Shown: positions 45,259 to 54,866 of the stretch, one piece after another | Layout of the letters: the number at the start of each line of letters is the position of its first letter | Position numbering within the stretch: the stretch's first letter is position 1 | Assembly (NCBI GenBank): GCA_947479455.1 | Contig: CANJZE010000002.1 | Span: forward strand, 188,533-252,532 | Source: Bacteroidota bacterium | GTDB taxonomy: Bacteria; Bacteroidota; Bacteroidia; Chitinophagales; LD1 | Reading direction: 5' to 3' | Length of the DNA: 64,000 nucleotides | The notes under the pieces: generated by a model | The model's database searches: none | What the model was told of the DNA's origin: nothing | The model's input: the letters and a program-made list of their open reading frames with translations, nothing else | Program-made: the position numbers and the translations under genes

Positions 45259-48111
45259 ATGGCAAAGAAACCACAGAAGATAAAAGTTCAAAAAAAAGGA
45301 TCAACCCAATCATTCTTTCAAAGAAATATTTTTGAGTTAATCATTGTAGTCTTTTCCTTTATAATTTACTCTAATTCACTGCTCAATGGCTACAACATGG
45401 ACGATGAATTAGTTACGCGCAACCACCGCCTCACCTCAAAAGGCATTTCTGCCATTCCTGAAATTTTTACTTCCCCTTATTATCAGGATGAATCGGGTTA
45501 TGCTTATGAATACAGACCGGTAGTATTGGCTTCATTTGCTATTGAACATTCATTATTTGGCGATAAACCGTTTGTAAGCCATCTCTTTAATCTATTGCTA
45601 TATGCCTTTTGTTGTGTTCTCTTGTATAGAGTTTTGCGAAGTGTAAGTAGTGCCTTTACTCCTGTTTTTTCATTAGCTATAGCACTACTATTTGCCGCCC
45701 ATCCATCGCATACTGAAGTAGTTAGTAGTATCAAAAATAGAGATGAAATATTGGGTTTAATATTTTGCTTGCTCTCGCTGGTAGTAGCATTTAAAGCGGC
45801 AAGTCATCACAACAAAAATCTTCTTCTCTTGTTGCCGGTTGTTTTTGCGCTTGCACTCATGAATAAGATTACGTTTTTATCATTCGCTATTATCATTCCA
45901 TTTGCCTTATTGCTATTTACAGAAATAAATTTTCTATCTCTTTTATCAACTTCTGTTCTGTTAGCACTACCAGCTTTTTTCTTACTCAACATAAACAGTC
46001 TGTACCTGAAAGTGGAAATTGTTGTAGGATTAATTAGCTCATCTGTAATGATGTTTGTTTTTTTAAGACCACACAAAACCGTTCAACAATTAAAATCTGT
46101 TTACCAATCTGTTTTCAACTCAAATAAACAATCAAGTAATAGCATTCCCGAACCTGAAGGCTGGAAAGTTTTTCTTAAGAATTCTATTCCACCGAGTCAG
46201 TATTTCAAACCGATGCCCATTATTATTAGCATAGTTCTTTTGCTTATTTTTTTAGGTGGGTTTTACAATGGTCTATCTATAGCAAGTGGATTAGTGGCGA
46301 TAGTATTGTTGGCATTAATTTTTAAAGGGACTGGTAAATGGAGTTGGTGGGCGAATATAGTACTGAATATGTGTTTAGTTGTGCCAATTTTCTCAAAGCC
46401 ACTTAGTATAGATAACGCATTTTATTGCAGCGCTATCATGATTGCATTTTCCTATTTTTTATTCTTTGGCAGAAATAATTTAAGACTACTTAATTTAGTA
46501 ATCGTATGTTTAAGTATAATAGTAGTACTGTTTGCTGATTTAGGGGGGCTTCTTGGTTACCCTCTGCTTATAGCGTGTATGCGTTATAAAAAAACGAGGG
46601 TACCCGCAGTTATAGGTGCTTTAATATTTGTTGTTATTGCCTTAGTTTATTTTTTACAATCCACACAGCAGGTAGCACCATCTTTGTCTGTTTTTTCAAC
46701 TGAATCCATATTTATTACTTGGGCTTTTGACTATGTTTACTTCACTTTTATTTTTCTGCTCGCTGCAATTTTCTTTAAAAAGTTTGCTAATGTTTTTGCA
46801 TGGGCATATCTACTTATTGCTTTAGTGGTTGTACTAACTTTGGGTGCAGGTAACCAGATTACAAACCCAGGCCAAGTAGCGAGAATTAATATTGAGGATA
46901 TTGGCACAAAGGTAAATACAAATGTGTTGACAGCTAAACAAGACCGCCCAATCAATTTTGTGGAAGAACCTGTCGACTGGAAAGACCCATGGCAAATAAA
47001 AGCAGGCACATCGCTGCATGTACTTTTCCATTATTTTGTTCAAACCATAATACCTTATCCTCTGGCATTTTATTATGGGTACAAGTTTATCCGTCCGGAA
47101 AAAATTACACAGCCGATTCCAGTTCTAAGCATTCTCGTACATTTATGTTTACTTCTTATCACCATTTATTTCTTAAAGCACGACAAAATTATTTCGTTCG
47201 CCATTGGTATCTATCTAATTTCTATGATACCCTTCTCTGGGTATATTTTACAAATTCCCGGCATAGTTGCTGACCGTTATTTATTGATTCCCTCTATTGG
47301 GGGGAGTATTTTAATAGTCTTAATACTTTTCAAAATCGGAAACATTGAAAGGACGGTAAAAAGCACATATAATTCATCTCTTTCGTTTTCTTCTTTCCCT
47401 AAAAAAACAACCTATGTCTTTATTGGTATACTTTGTTTCTATTCGGTTATTACTTTCGCTAGAAATTTTGATTGGAAGGATGACCTTACGCTTATGCGAA
47501 ATGACATCAAACATGTACCTACTTCTTCGCAAGCTCATAATCTTTTAGCCGTACATCTAATGAAGAGTTCCTTTGAAGTAACAGATCCTATAGAACAAAA
47601 AAACATCCAAAATGAAGCTCTCGGTCATTTCAAATCGGCAATAGAAATTTATCCACTGTTTTACAATGTAGCGTTTGATTTAGGAAGAACGTATGCCACG
47701 TTAAATGTTCCTGACAGTTCTATCGTGTATTTTAAACGAGCTATTGCAATTGATTCAACCAACAGCGATGCTCATTTATTTGTTGCTAAATTATTAGTCG
47801 AGGCTAAGCGCAACCAAGAAGCGATACCATATTTCGAATACCGCATTAAACATGCGCCTACTGATTACTCTTCATACGAAGCATTAAGTTTTATTTTTTT
47901 TAATGCTAAAGAATATGAAAAATCAATCCTTGTGAATGAACAAGCCATGCAATTATTTCCCACCATTCCTGACCCTGTGGTTAATATTGGTAGAACTTTT
48001 TTAGCAATGGGAAAACCGGATGGTGCACGGCTTTGTTTTCAAAAGGCACTTATCATTAGCCCAAACAATTCCATTGCACTGCAATTGCTACAACAGACAG
48101 AAGGAAAGTAA
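45259..48111 (+). CDS. Polytopic membrane protein with C-terminal TPRs, TMTC/O-mannosyltransferase-like GT-C
   Basis: The 950-residue protein opens with a basic stretch and a membrane helix. The lumenal-side NGYNMDDELVTRN loop holds the acidic pair typical of GT-C enzymes that use polyprenyl-phosphate sugars. About twelve or more hydrophobic helices follow through residue 720, then about 200 residues of TPR repeats (AHNLLAVHL, AFDLGRTYATLNVPDSSIVYF, VVNIGRTFLAMGKPDGA). This matches the TMTC/PMT-like family that transfers mannose to proteins at membranes. The substrate here is unproven. It may use the lipid-linked sugar made by the GT2 at 42011. Confidence 0.75.
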   Translation: MAKKPQKIKVQKKGSTQSFFQRNIFELIIVVFSFIIYSNSLLNGYNMDDELVTRNHRLTSKGISAIPEIFTSPYYQDESGYAYEYRPVVLASFAIEHSLFGDKPFVSHLFNLLLYAFCCVLLYRVLRSVSSAFTPVFSLAIALLFAAHPSHTEVVSSIKNRDEILGLIFCLLSLVVAFKAASHHNKNLLLLLPVVFALALMNKITFLSFAIIIPFALLLFTEINFLSLLSTSVLLALPAFFLLNINSLYLKVEIVVGLISSSVMMFVFLRPHKTVQQLKSVYQSVFNSNKQSSNSIPEPEGWKVFLKNSIPPSQYFKPMPIIISIVLLLIFLGGFYNGLSIASGLVAIVLLALIFKGTGKWSWWANIVLNMCLVVPIFSKPLSIDNAFYCSAIMIAFSYFLFFGRNNLRLLNLVIVCLSIIVVLFADLGGLLGYPLLIACMRYKKTRVPAVIGALIFVVIALVYFLQSTQQVAPSLSVFSTESIFITWAFDYVYFTFIFLLAAIFFKKFANVFAWAYLLIALVVVLTLGAGNQITNPGQVARINIEDIGTKVNTNVLTAKQDRPINFVEEPVDWKDPWQIKAGTSLHVLFHYFVQTIIPYPLAFYYGYKFIRPEKITQPIPVLSILVHLCLLLITIYFLKHDKIISFAIGIYLISMIPFSGYILQIPGIVADRYLLIPSIGGSILIVLILFKIGNIERTVKSTYNSSLSFSSFPKKTTYVFIGILCFYSVITFARNFDWKDDLTLMRNDIKHVPTSSQAHNLLAVHLMKSSFEVTDPIEQKNIQNEALGHFKSAIEIYPLFYNVAFDLGRTYATLNVPDSSIVYFKRAIAIDSTNSDAHLFVAKLLVEAKRNQEAIPYFEYRIKHAPTDYSSYEALSFIFFNAKEYEKSILVNEQAMQLFPTIPDPVVNIGRTFLAMGKPDGARLCFQKALIISPNNSIALQLLQQTEGK

Positions 48112-48158
48112 ATTTGGTTTTTAGTTTTAATTAAATTGTTACAAAACCAGCTTACCAA

Positions 48159-49016
48159 ATGAATCGTGTTTTTATGGATACTTCATTACAAAGAACCTTT
48201 GAAAACAAAGGATATGTAGTGATTCCTTCTCTTCTAACGGGGGAGAATATTCTTAATCTAAAAGGATTGTCTGTTCAATTTGAGAAACAATTTGAAGGCA
48301 CTTTCCACACTACTCACTTTAGTACAAATATTGACTACAAGCAACAAGTACACGACACTATTTCAAATCAAGCATTTCCAAAATTAAGCCCATTTCTAAA
48401 TGACTTTATTCCTCTTTTTGGCAACTTCATGATTAAAAATGCAGACGGCAAAACATCTATGGATTTGCATGCAGACTGGACATATGTAGACGAAACCAAG
48501 CATACTTCTGCGGCTGTTTGGGTTCCTTTAATTGATGTAAATGAGGAAAATGGTTGCTTTGGTTTAATAGAGAGGTCGCACCAAATTACAAACGATATTC
48601 GAGGACCTCGAATTAGACAAAGCACCCAGCAAAATGATTTGGCGTGGAGCAAAAAACATGGTAAACTTATTCCTTTAAAAGCAGGTGATGCAATTATTTA
48701 TAATCACCGCTTACTACATTTTTCTCCGCCTAACAAAAGCAAAATACCACGTCCAGCTTTTAATTTAACGGTCGTGCCGAAACATGTTCCACTGGTTCAT
48801 TATTGCATGCCCGAATGCACGGATGAAATACTAATGTATGAAGTGCAAGACAGCCAATTTTATATCCTGTATAATCATTTTCAAAAACCCGAAACAGGAA
48901 CTTTAATAAGGACTTTACCTAAGAACACCGTAAAGTTTATTGATCCGTTGATGGAAAACTTTCGTGCAATTCAATTTAAAAATCGAATTAAAAATTGGCT
49001 TGAATGGAAAGGATAG
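48159..49016 (+). CDS. PhyH-type Fe(II)/2-oxoglutarate oxygenase (copy 1)
   Basis: The 285-residue protein belongs to the phytanoyl-CoA dioxygenase family. It starts with the FENKGYVVIPSLL motif. The iron triad is intact: His and Asp in DLHADWTY (near residue 109) and the distal His in RLLHFSPPN, with a 2OG-binding Arg in PRPAFNL. GLIERSH is the usual middle motif. Such enzymes hydroxylate, or otherwise oxidise, small or lipid-linked substrates. Two more PhyH genes lie at 49878 and 54867. An internal ATG at 48174 is a possible alternative start. Confidence 0.82.
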   Translation: MNRVFMDTSLQRTFENKGYVVIPSLLTGENILNLKGLSVQFEKQFEGTFHTTHFSTNIDYKQQVHDTISNQAFPKLSPFLNDFIPLFGNFMIKNADGKTSMDLHADWTYVDETKHTSAAVWVPLIDVNEENGCFGLIERSHQITNDIRGPRIRQSTQQNDLAWSKKHGKLIPLKAGDAIIYNHRLLHFSPPNKSKIPRPAFNLTVVPKHVPLVHYCMPECTDEILMYEVQDSQFYILYNHFQKPETGTLIRTLPKNTVKFIDPLMENFRAIQFKNRIKNWLEWKG

Positions 49017-49019
49017 AAG

Positions 49020-49727
49020 TTATTTTTTGCCCCTCTTTTTGCCAAATTTTTGCACCACAAAAAATAGTTGCACAATTTCTACAATGGCTTTCTTCAAGGT
49101 CTTCCATCCTCCTCCTTTTGATTCCCCATGTTTTCTTTCCAAATAGTTCGAAGGAATTTCCATAGGCATTATTCCGCACCTATACAACTTTGCACATATT
49201 TCACTTTCTACTAAAGAACTTTTTAGTTCAGGCTTCACCAGTTTCAACTGAGACTTCTTGTACATCTTTACCCAATTAACATCGCGCAAATAAATACCCA
49301 GTACATGCTGGTTAAACAAGCGATTTGTCCAAGTAAGAACAGTGCGATAAAGATTGTAATTATTACTTCTTCTATAGAAAGAATAGTAAGTGTTCTCATC
49401 AAATGGTTTAACCACTTCTAATTCAGAGATATCAAATTGATTATCTCCAGGAACAGCACATACATATTCCAAATTAGTTGCTCCGTATCCCGTCCTCAAT
49501 GCCAATCCAATTCCTAAATTCACAGGATGTGTAATAACTTTAATCGTATTGGGGTGCGTGCTATTAAATCGACTCAACACTTCTGCTGTGGAATCTGTGC
49601 TACCATCATCCACAACAATTATTTCGAACGCTTCGCTGTGTTTTTCCAAAAAATTGATGCAAGCGCGAATGACAGCTTCTATCGTTTGGCATTCATTGTA
49701 ACTAAATAATACAATTGATATTCTCAC
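49020..49727 (-). CDS. Glycosyltransferase family 2, short soluble form (copy a)
   Basis: The 235-residue protein has the GT-A motifs MRISIVLFSYNECQTIE, VVDDGSTDST, NLGIGLALRTGYG and the donor site VPGDNQFD. There are no C-terminal transmembrane helices, unlike other GT2s in this window. The segment IYLRDVNWVKMYKK is shared with the GT2 at 50765 (IHLRDFNWIHMYSR), indicating paralogy. It lies between two PhyH genes on the opposite strand and converges on the first with a three-base gap. The substrate is unknown. Confidence 0.83.
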   Translation of the reverse strand: MRISIVLFSYNECQTIEAVIRACINFLEKHSEAFEIIVVDDGSTDSTAEVLSRFNSTHPNTIKVITHPVNLGIGLALRTGYGATNLEYVCAVPGDNQFDISELEVVKPFDENTYYSFYRRSNNYNLYRTVLTWTNRLFNQHVLGIYLRDVNWVKMYKKSQLKLVKPELKSSLVESEICAKLYRCGIMPMEIPSNYLERKHGESKGGGWKTLKKAIVEIVQLFFVVQKFGKKRGKK

Positions 49728-49877
49728 TCTCTTAAATTAAGTTAGCCCTTATATTGTTCAAGTATAAAAGAAAAAAAATCACAGATACCCGTTGAGCGAG
49801 CAGCAATACAACATTTATTTTTTAAGTTTAACTTTTGAGATAACAAGAAGTAAACACTTCAATAGCCAAAGCTAATC

Positions 49878-50765
49878 ATGCACATTGCCGATTTATTTAT
49901 TGCGAAATCTTATCGGGATGCCTTTGCCGAACAAGGCTATGTCGTTTTGCCCTTATTAAAAAAAGAGGAAGTTGATGCGCTGCTTCATTTTTACAATCAA
50001 ATAGAAAAAAGTGCTGGCGTAGCAAAGCCATTTTATACCAGCATTTGGAGCGATGACAAAACTCATCGACAATCTGTAAACGATAGTGTAAATGCAATTT
50101 TATTTCCTGCGGTACAAAGACACCTCGTGAAAACAAAACCAGTTTTTGCCAACTTTATGGTTAAAGAAAGGGGAGAAGATTCTGCCTTACTCCCTCATCA
50201 GGATTGGAGTTTTGTCGAGGAGCCAATGTTTGATTCAGCAACGGTATGGTGTCCTCTAGGCGATGTAAATAAAACGAATGGCAATTTGCAGGTTATCCCC
50301 GGTAGTCATTTATTGAATAACTATAAAAGAGCACGTTTTTCCGATGCTCCTTTTAGAGAAATTGAAAAAACAGAATTAAAAAAATTACTTGTGGATATAC
50401 CCATGAAAGCGGGTGAAGCAATTATTCTTAACTCGAGAATGATTCACGCCTCGCCTAACAATGCATCGAACAAACAGCGAGTAGTTGCTTCAGTAGTACT
50501 TGCACCTCAACAGGCACCACTTTTTCATTGGGAGTATGAACAAGGTGATGCCAATCCATTGACAAAGAAATACAGCATTAAAGACGATTTTTTTTATGCC
50601 TATAGCTGCTACGAAACATTGTCTGATTTAATTCCTATAGAGACAAAATCTTTTGCCGAAAAGCTTTTAACGCTTGAAGAGTTAAAAAAAACCATTGGTT
50701 ATAATAGCGTTGAAAGAAAATTAAAAAGAGTGTTGTCTCATTTCTTTACCCAGCCTGTTGTATAA
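49878..50765 (+). CDS. PhyH-type Fe(II)/2-oxoglutarate oxygenase (copy 2)
   Basis: The 295-residue protein resembles the gene at 48159 in order: FAEQGYVVLPLL, then LPHQDWSF carrying His and Asp of the iron site, VIPGSH, and the distal His in SRMIHASPNN with an Arg in KQRVVAS. Its stop overlaps the ATG of the following GT2 by one base (ataATG), so oxygenase and glycosyltransferase are coupled. Paralogy with copies 1 and 3 is visible only at motif level, so they likely act on different positions or substrates. Confidence 0.82.
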   Translation: MHIADLFIAKSYRDAFAEQGYVVLPLLKKEEVDALLHFYNQIEKSAGVAKPFYTSIWSDDKTHRQSVNDSVNAILFPAVQRHLVKTKPVFANFMVKERGEDSALLPHQDWSFVEEPMFDSATVWCPLGDVNKTNGNLQVIPGSHLLNNYKRARFSDAPFREIEKTELKKLLVDIPMKAGEAIILNSRMIHASPNNASNKQRVVASVVLAPQQAPLFHWEYEQGDANPLTKKYSIKDDFFYAYSCYETLSDLIPIETKSFAEKLLTLEELKKTIGYNSVERKLKRVLSHFFTQPVV

Positions 50766-51478
50766 TGTTGAACTACCAATTTTCAGTTAGTGTAGTTACA
50801 CCTATTTACAACGAAGAAGAAATAGTTGTACAAGCCATTCAGCAAAATTTAGAGGTGTTAAACCAGTTGCAATGCAATTATGAAGTTATAGTAGTAAATG
50901 ACGGGAGTACCGATAAAAGTCACGAACTGTTAGACCAACATTTTGCTACAATCTCAAACGTAAAAATTATACATCGGGCAAAGAATGAAGGTTTTGGTTG
51001 CGCCATAATTTATGGTATACAGAAGGCAAACAAGGATTACATTTTATGCATTCCATCAGACAATCCACTTTCGTTATCCATGCTCAAAAACTTTGCTACT
51101 GCCGCAAAAAAGGCAGATATAATTGTGGGCTATAGAAATGGGCGTAATGGTTACACGCCCATGATGCGCCTAAATGCCAAGGTGTTTCATGGGGTAGTAA
51201 CGACTCTTTTCAATATTCACTTGCGCGATTTCAATTGGATACACATGTACTCGCGAAAAATTTTTGCCGAACACAAAATCAAGGTTCAATCAACAGGCAT
51301 TTTTATGTTAGCTGAAATACTCATTCGCGCAAAAAAAGAAGGATGCACTTTTCAAGAAATATTTGTTGAACAAACAGCTCGGACAACTGGTGTTGCTACA
51401 GCTTCTAAAATTTCTACTATGCTAAAAACAATGAAAGAGCTTTTAGTATTTTATTTTGGAGACTACCGAAAAAACTAA
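50765..51478 (+). CDS. Glycosyltransferase family 2, short soluble form (copy b)
   Basis: This 237-residue GT-A protein has FSVSVVTPIYNEEEI, VVNDGSTDKSH, EGFGCAIIYGIQKAN and IPSDNPLS, where Ser-Asp-Asn holds the donor Asp. The shared LRDFNWIHMYS motif makes it a paralogue of the GT2 at 49020. No membrane helix is present. It is co-transcribed with the PhyH gene before it (one-base overlap), and its 3' end overlaps the convergent radical-SAM gene by four bases. Confidence 0.83.
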   Translation: MLNYQFSVSVVTPIYNEEEIVVQAIQQNLEVLNQLQCNYEVIVVNDGSTDKSHELLDQHFATISNVKIIHRAKNEGFGCAIIYGIQKANKDYILCIPSDNPLSLSMLKNFATAAKKADIIVGYRNGRNGYTPMMRLNAKVFHGVVTTLFNIHLRDFNWIHMYSRKIFAEHKIKVQSTGIFMLAEILIRAKKEGCTFQEIFVEQTARTTGVATASKISTMLKTMKELLVFYFGDYRKN

Positions 51479-53034
51479 ATGGGCATTTGCGTTTCTAATA
51501 ACTCAGGCGAAAAAATTCTAGCTCGTTTTACTTCTCCTGATTGTGTATTTTTCCAAGATTGACGTGCCGCTATAATTTCTTCGAGCGATATTGCTGAGGG
51601 GCTATTGATAATTTTTTCGTAATCGTTAGGTATATTCATTTTCCCAAGCACCGATTTTTTTCCGGATAGTGCTTTTCCAAAAAGTTCAATGGCTCCCACC
51701 CAATACGTGGCAAAGAATTTATAAAAATCAACAAAGCGAAAGTTGGCTACAAACACAATGACATAGCCTATTATCTGGTACCATTCTAAGGCACGCCTTG
51801 AAATATTTGTAAACTCGAGTGAGCCGTTAAACTGCTTGTTGTATTCATCCCAATTAGTACTTAGTAGTCGAAATCCTGCTTCGCCTTTAGCAGCAAGTTT
51901 TGCTACTTCTGTACCCGGATAGGGAACCATAGTTCCAAAAATTGGTTCAGTAGGGTTTATCTCTATAGCAAACCGAATTGTTTTCCAAATTGATTTATGG
52001 GTTTCGTTGGGTTGCCCAAGCAAGAGGAAAGAACCAGTTTTTATTCCATGCCTATGTGCCATGCGAAACGAATTTAGAATCATGCCGGTGTTAGTGGATT
52101 TTCCCATTTTCTTTAAACTCGCCTCATCACCAGTTTCTACTCCCATTTCTAATTTCTCAATATTTGCCAGTTTCATTTTCCGCAAGAGTTCTTCATTTAC
52201 ATACGCCACATGCGTTTGCACATCCCACGATACGCGCTGTCCAGTTCCTTTCTCAACCATTAAATCTAACAAGCGAGAAGTGCGCTCCATGTCCACACTA
52301 AATAATTCATCTCCAAATGAAATTCGCTTAGCACCAAAATCATTGATTAGCCATTCCATTTCATTCACAGTATTTTCGATGGAACGTTTTCGAGCCACTT
52401 TCCCATTGGGGTTCATACAAAAAACACAATTGAACGGGCAACCGCGAATAGAATGGATATAATACTCTTCGGCTTTAGGCATCATATCCCACGCAGGTGT
52501 AGGAATACTATCTTGATCGAGTATGCGCGGGCGGGGAATAGTGAGCACGGGCACATTCTTGTTGTTTCTAAAAACAAGACCTTTTACGTTTGACAAATCA
52601 GCACCGTTTTGCTGAAGCGTATTACACAGTTCCAAAAATGTTTCTTCGCCTTCACCTACCACTCCAATATCGAATGTTGGAAACTCTCGCATTGTTTCGA
52701 CTGGAATAGCCGTTACGTGAACGCCTCCTATTACACTAATTACCGTTGGCATTTCCTTTTTGATAAGCCCCGCTAAATAAGCCGCAGGTTTTATTTCATT
52801 GGTAAAAGCGGTAAGGGCAATGATATCGGGTTGCCATTCGATTGCGCGTTGAGCCGCTTGATTAAAATTTAGTTTTTCAAATTTTGCATCTACACATTTT
52901 ATTTCAAAATCGCCAAACTTGCGCAGGTAGCCTGCCAGAAAAGCCAGAGAGGTGCGTACAAATTTTGGCTCATCGAACCAAGGTTCTAACACCGCCAGCA
53001 CAGGGGGATTGATTAATAAAATTTTGCGTCTCAT
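51475..53034 (-). CDS. B12-binding-type radical SAM protein (copy a)
   Basis: The 519-residue protein has an N-terminal cobalamin-binding-like Rossmann domain (KILLINPP, FLAGYLRKFG, IIALTAFT, VISVIGGVH, VGEGEETF), but without a DxHxxG cobalt ligand. The radical-SAM cluster motif is CPFNCVFC, near residue 192 after IHSIRG. An EMGVETGDE substrate or SAM segment and an MVPYPGTEVA stretch follow. These belong to the BchE/HpnJ-like class that carries out methylations or oxidative chemistry on unactivated carbon. A C-terminal extension of about 130 residues includes hydrophobic helices, perhaps membrane-associated. It is paralogous to the next gene on this strand. Confidence 0.83.
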   Translation of the reverse strand: MRRKILLINPPVLAVLEPWFDEPKFVRTSLAFLAGYLRKFGDFEIKCVDAKFEKLNFNQAAQRAIEWQPDIIALTAFTNEIKPAAYLAGLIKKEMPTVISVIGGVHVTAIPVETMREFPTFDIGVVGEGEETFLELCNTLQQNGADLSNVKGLVFRNNKNVPVLTIPRPRILDQDSIPTPAWDMMPKAEEYYIHSIRGCPFNCVFCMNPNGKVARKRSIENTVNEMEWLINDFGAKRISFGDELFSVDMERTSRLLDLMVEKGTGQRVSWDVQTHVAYVNEELLRKMKLANIEKLEMGVETGDEASLKKMGKSTNTGMILNSFRMAHRHGIKTGSFLLLGQPNETHKSIWKTIRFAIEINPTEPIFGTMVPYPGTEVAKLAAKGEAGFRLLSTNWDEYNKQFNGSLEFTNISRRALEWYQIIGYVIVFVANFRFVDFYKFFATYWVGAIELFGKALSGKKSVLGKMNIPNDYEKIINSPSAISLEEIIAARQSWKNTQSGEVKRARIFSPELLETQMPI

Positions 53035-53155
53035 TTTTTAAGAACAGCTTTTGTATGGCTATTTTAACGGAGTGAATTTAGACATTTACCGGTAAGTTTT
53101 TTGCTTTCAAGTGAAATGTATTTGAAAAAAAGTAGCCTAAAGGTTGAGCAACGTA

Positions 53156-54790
53156 TTATGCTTCTATAGCAATTTGACTTAACAAAAGTTCGGGCATTTC
53201 TTTTTTTGTTCGATTCATTTCTGCTTTCTGAATTTCGGAAAAGTATTCGCGCGACTGTACCATGTTAATGGCTTTAATATGGTAGCGAGAGTTTATAACA
53301 GCATCGTAATCGAGTGGTTTCTTCATGCGTTCATGCAACACATCTTCTTTGTAAAATATTTTTTTGAGTAGTTGAATTGCTCCAAATCTGTAACTCCAAA
53401 CAAATTTTGCAAAATCAAGATATCGATGGTTGAACAAATAAATTTTTATGTACGCTTCTAACATAAGTAAGTTCAACTTACGCTTAGTCAAGTGCCGGTA
53501 GGTTAGCCCGCTTCCAAGGCGCATTTTATAATCATCCCAATCAAAGGACAAGCCTGTATACCCTGCTTTGCCTTCGGCGGCAAGCCGAGCTACTTCGGTG
53601 CCTGGGTAAGGTGTCATGGTGCCGAACATGGGTAGGTCAGGATTTATTTTTACAGCAAAGCGAATAGTATTTCGAATAGATTCAACGGTTTCGTTAGGAT
53701 GACCGAAAATAAATAGGCCTCCTGCTTTTACACCCGCTCGTTTAGCTTCGGCAAATGCTTTGGCTATCATTGGTGCATTGGTGCCTTTGCCCATTTCGCG
53801 GAGGCGGTCGTCATCGCCTGTTTCTACTCCCATATCTATTCGAAAAACATTAGCGGCTCTCATTTTACTTAGCAAATCGAAGTTGACATACTTCACATGG
53901 GTTTGTGCATCCCACGTAATTTTTTTATGGATACCACGCTCTATCATTTTGTTGAGGAGCAAAGCGGTGCGTTTCATGTCCACACTAAAAAGTTCATCAC
54001 CAAAAAAAATACGGCTTGGTTTATAATCGCGGATAAGCATTTCCATTTCTTCAATAACTAGGTCAATGCTTCTTTTACGGGCTACCCGCCCGTTATGGTT
54101 TAAACAAAAAACACAGTTGAAAGGACAGCCCCTTTCAGTATGAATAAAATAAATGTCGGCTTTGGGCATAAGGTCCCATGCCGGAATGGGCAATGAATCC
54201 TGGTCTAATAAGCGTTCACGTTGTGGATTCAAAAAAACTTCTTGTTTGTTTCGGTAAACAAGTCCTTTAATTTCGGCAATAGCTGCTCCGCTTTTGAGTG
54301 CGCTGCACAATTCGGCAAATGTAATTTCGCCTTCGCCTGCTACACCATAATCAAAAGTAGGAAACTCGAATAACGTTTCTCGAGGTATAGCGGTAATGTG
54401 CACTCCGCCAATAACAGTAACCACTTGCGGAAGTTCTTTTTTGATAAGCCCTGCTACATAAGCGGCAGGTTTTATTTCTTGCGTGTAAGCCGTAATGCCA
54501 ACTAAATCTGGTTCGAAAGCAACTGCTCTTTTTAATGTTTCTTGAAATGAAAGTTGTTCAAACTTGGCTTCTACAATTTTTATTTCGAAGCCTGGAAATT
54601 GGCGTAGGTAACCGGCTAAAAAAGCTAATGTATTGCGCGCATAAGGCGGAGCGTCTACCCAAGGTTCAATCACCTCTATCGGAGGAGGACAAAGGAGCAA
54701 TACTTTATACGGTTTCACAGTAAGCAATTTGAATGATGCAGTGCTGGCGAATGTAGGAATTAAAATAAAACGGTAGGTTGAAAAGGGCAA
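53156..54790 (-). CDS. B12-binding-type radical SAM protein (copy b)
   Basis: Motifs are colinear with the protein at 51475: LLLCPPPIEVIEPW, FLAGYLRQF, VVTVIGGVHITAIP, VAGEGE, the cluster CPFNCVFC, DMGVETGDD and MTPYPGTEVA, so the two are tandem paralogues of clearly related sequence. The cobalt-ligand motif DxHxxG is again absent. The start is uncertain: the ATG at 54790 gives a poor N-terminus, and a GTG at 54718 (VKPYKVLLL) would give about 520 residues, close to its paralogue. It faces the third PhyH gene divergently, with 76 bases or more between them. Confidence 0.82.
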   Translation of the reverse strand: MPFSTYRFILIPTFASTASFKLLTVKPYKVLLLCPPPIEVIEPWVDAPPYARNTLAFLAGYLRQFPGFEIKIVEAKFEQLSFQETLKRAVAFEPDLVGITAYTQEIKPAAYVAGLIKKELPQVVTVIGGVHITAIPRETLFEFPTFDYGVAGEGEITFAELCSALKSGAAIAEIKGLVYRNKQEVFLNPQRERLLDQDSLPIPAWDLMPKADIYFIHTERGCPFNCVFCLNHNGRVARKRSIDLVIEEMEMLIRDYKPSRIFFGDELFSVDMKRTALLLNKMIERGIHKKITWDAQTHVKYVNFDLLSKMRAANVFRIDMGVETGDDDRLREMGKGTNAPMIAKAFAEAKRAGVKAGGLFIFGHPNETVESIRNTIRFAVKINPDLPMFGTMTPYPGTEVARLAAEGKAGYTGLSFDWDDYKMRLGSGLTYRHLTKRKLNLLMLEAYIKIYLFNHRYLDFAKFVWSYRFGAIQLLKKIFYKEDVLHERMKKPLDYDAVINSRYHIKAINMVQSREYFSEIQKAEMNRTKKEMPELLLSQIAIEA

Positions 54791-54866
54791 GCAGTTAAAG
54801 TCGGGAATTAAAAAACAGGTATCAGTTGCCGTTGTAGTGTAGCCGAAATTGAATTATTATTGTGTA

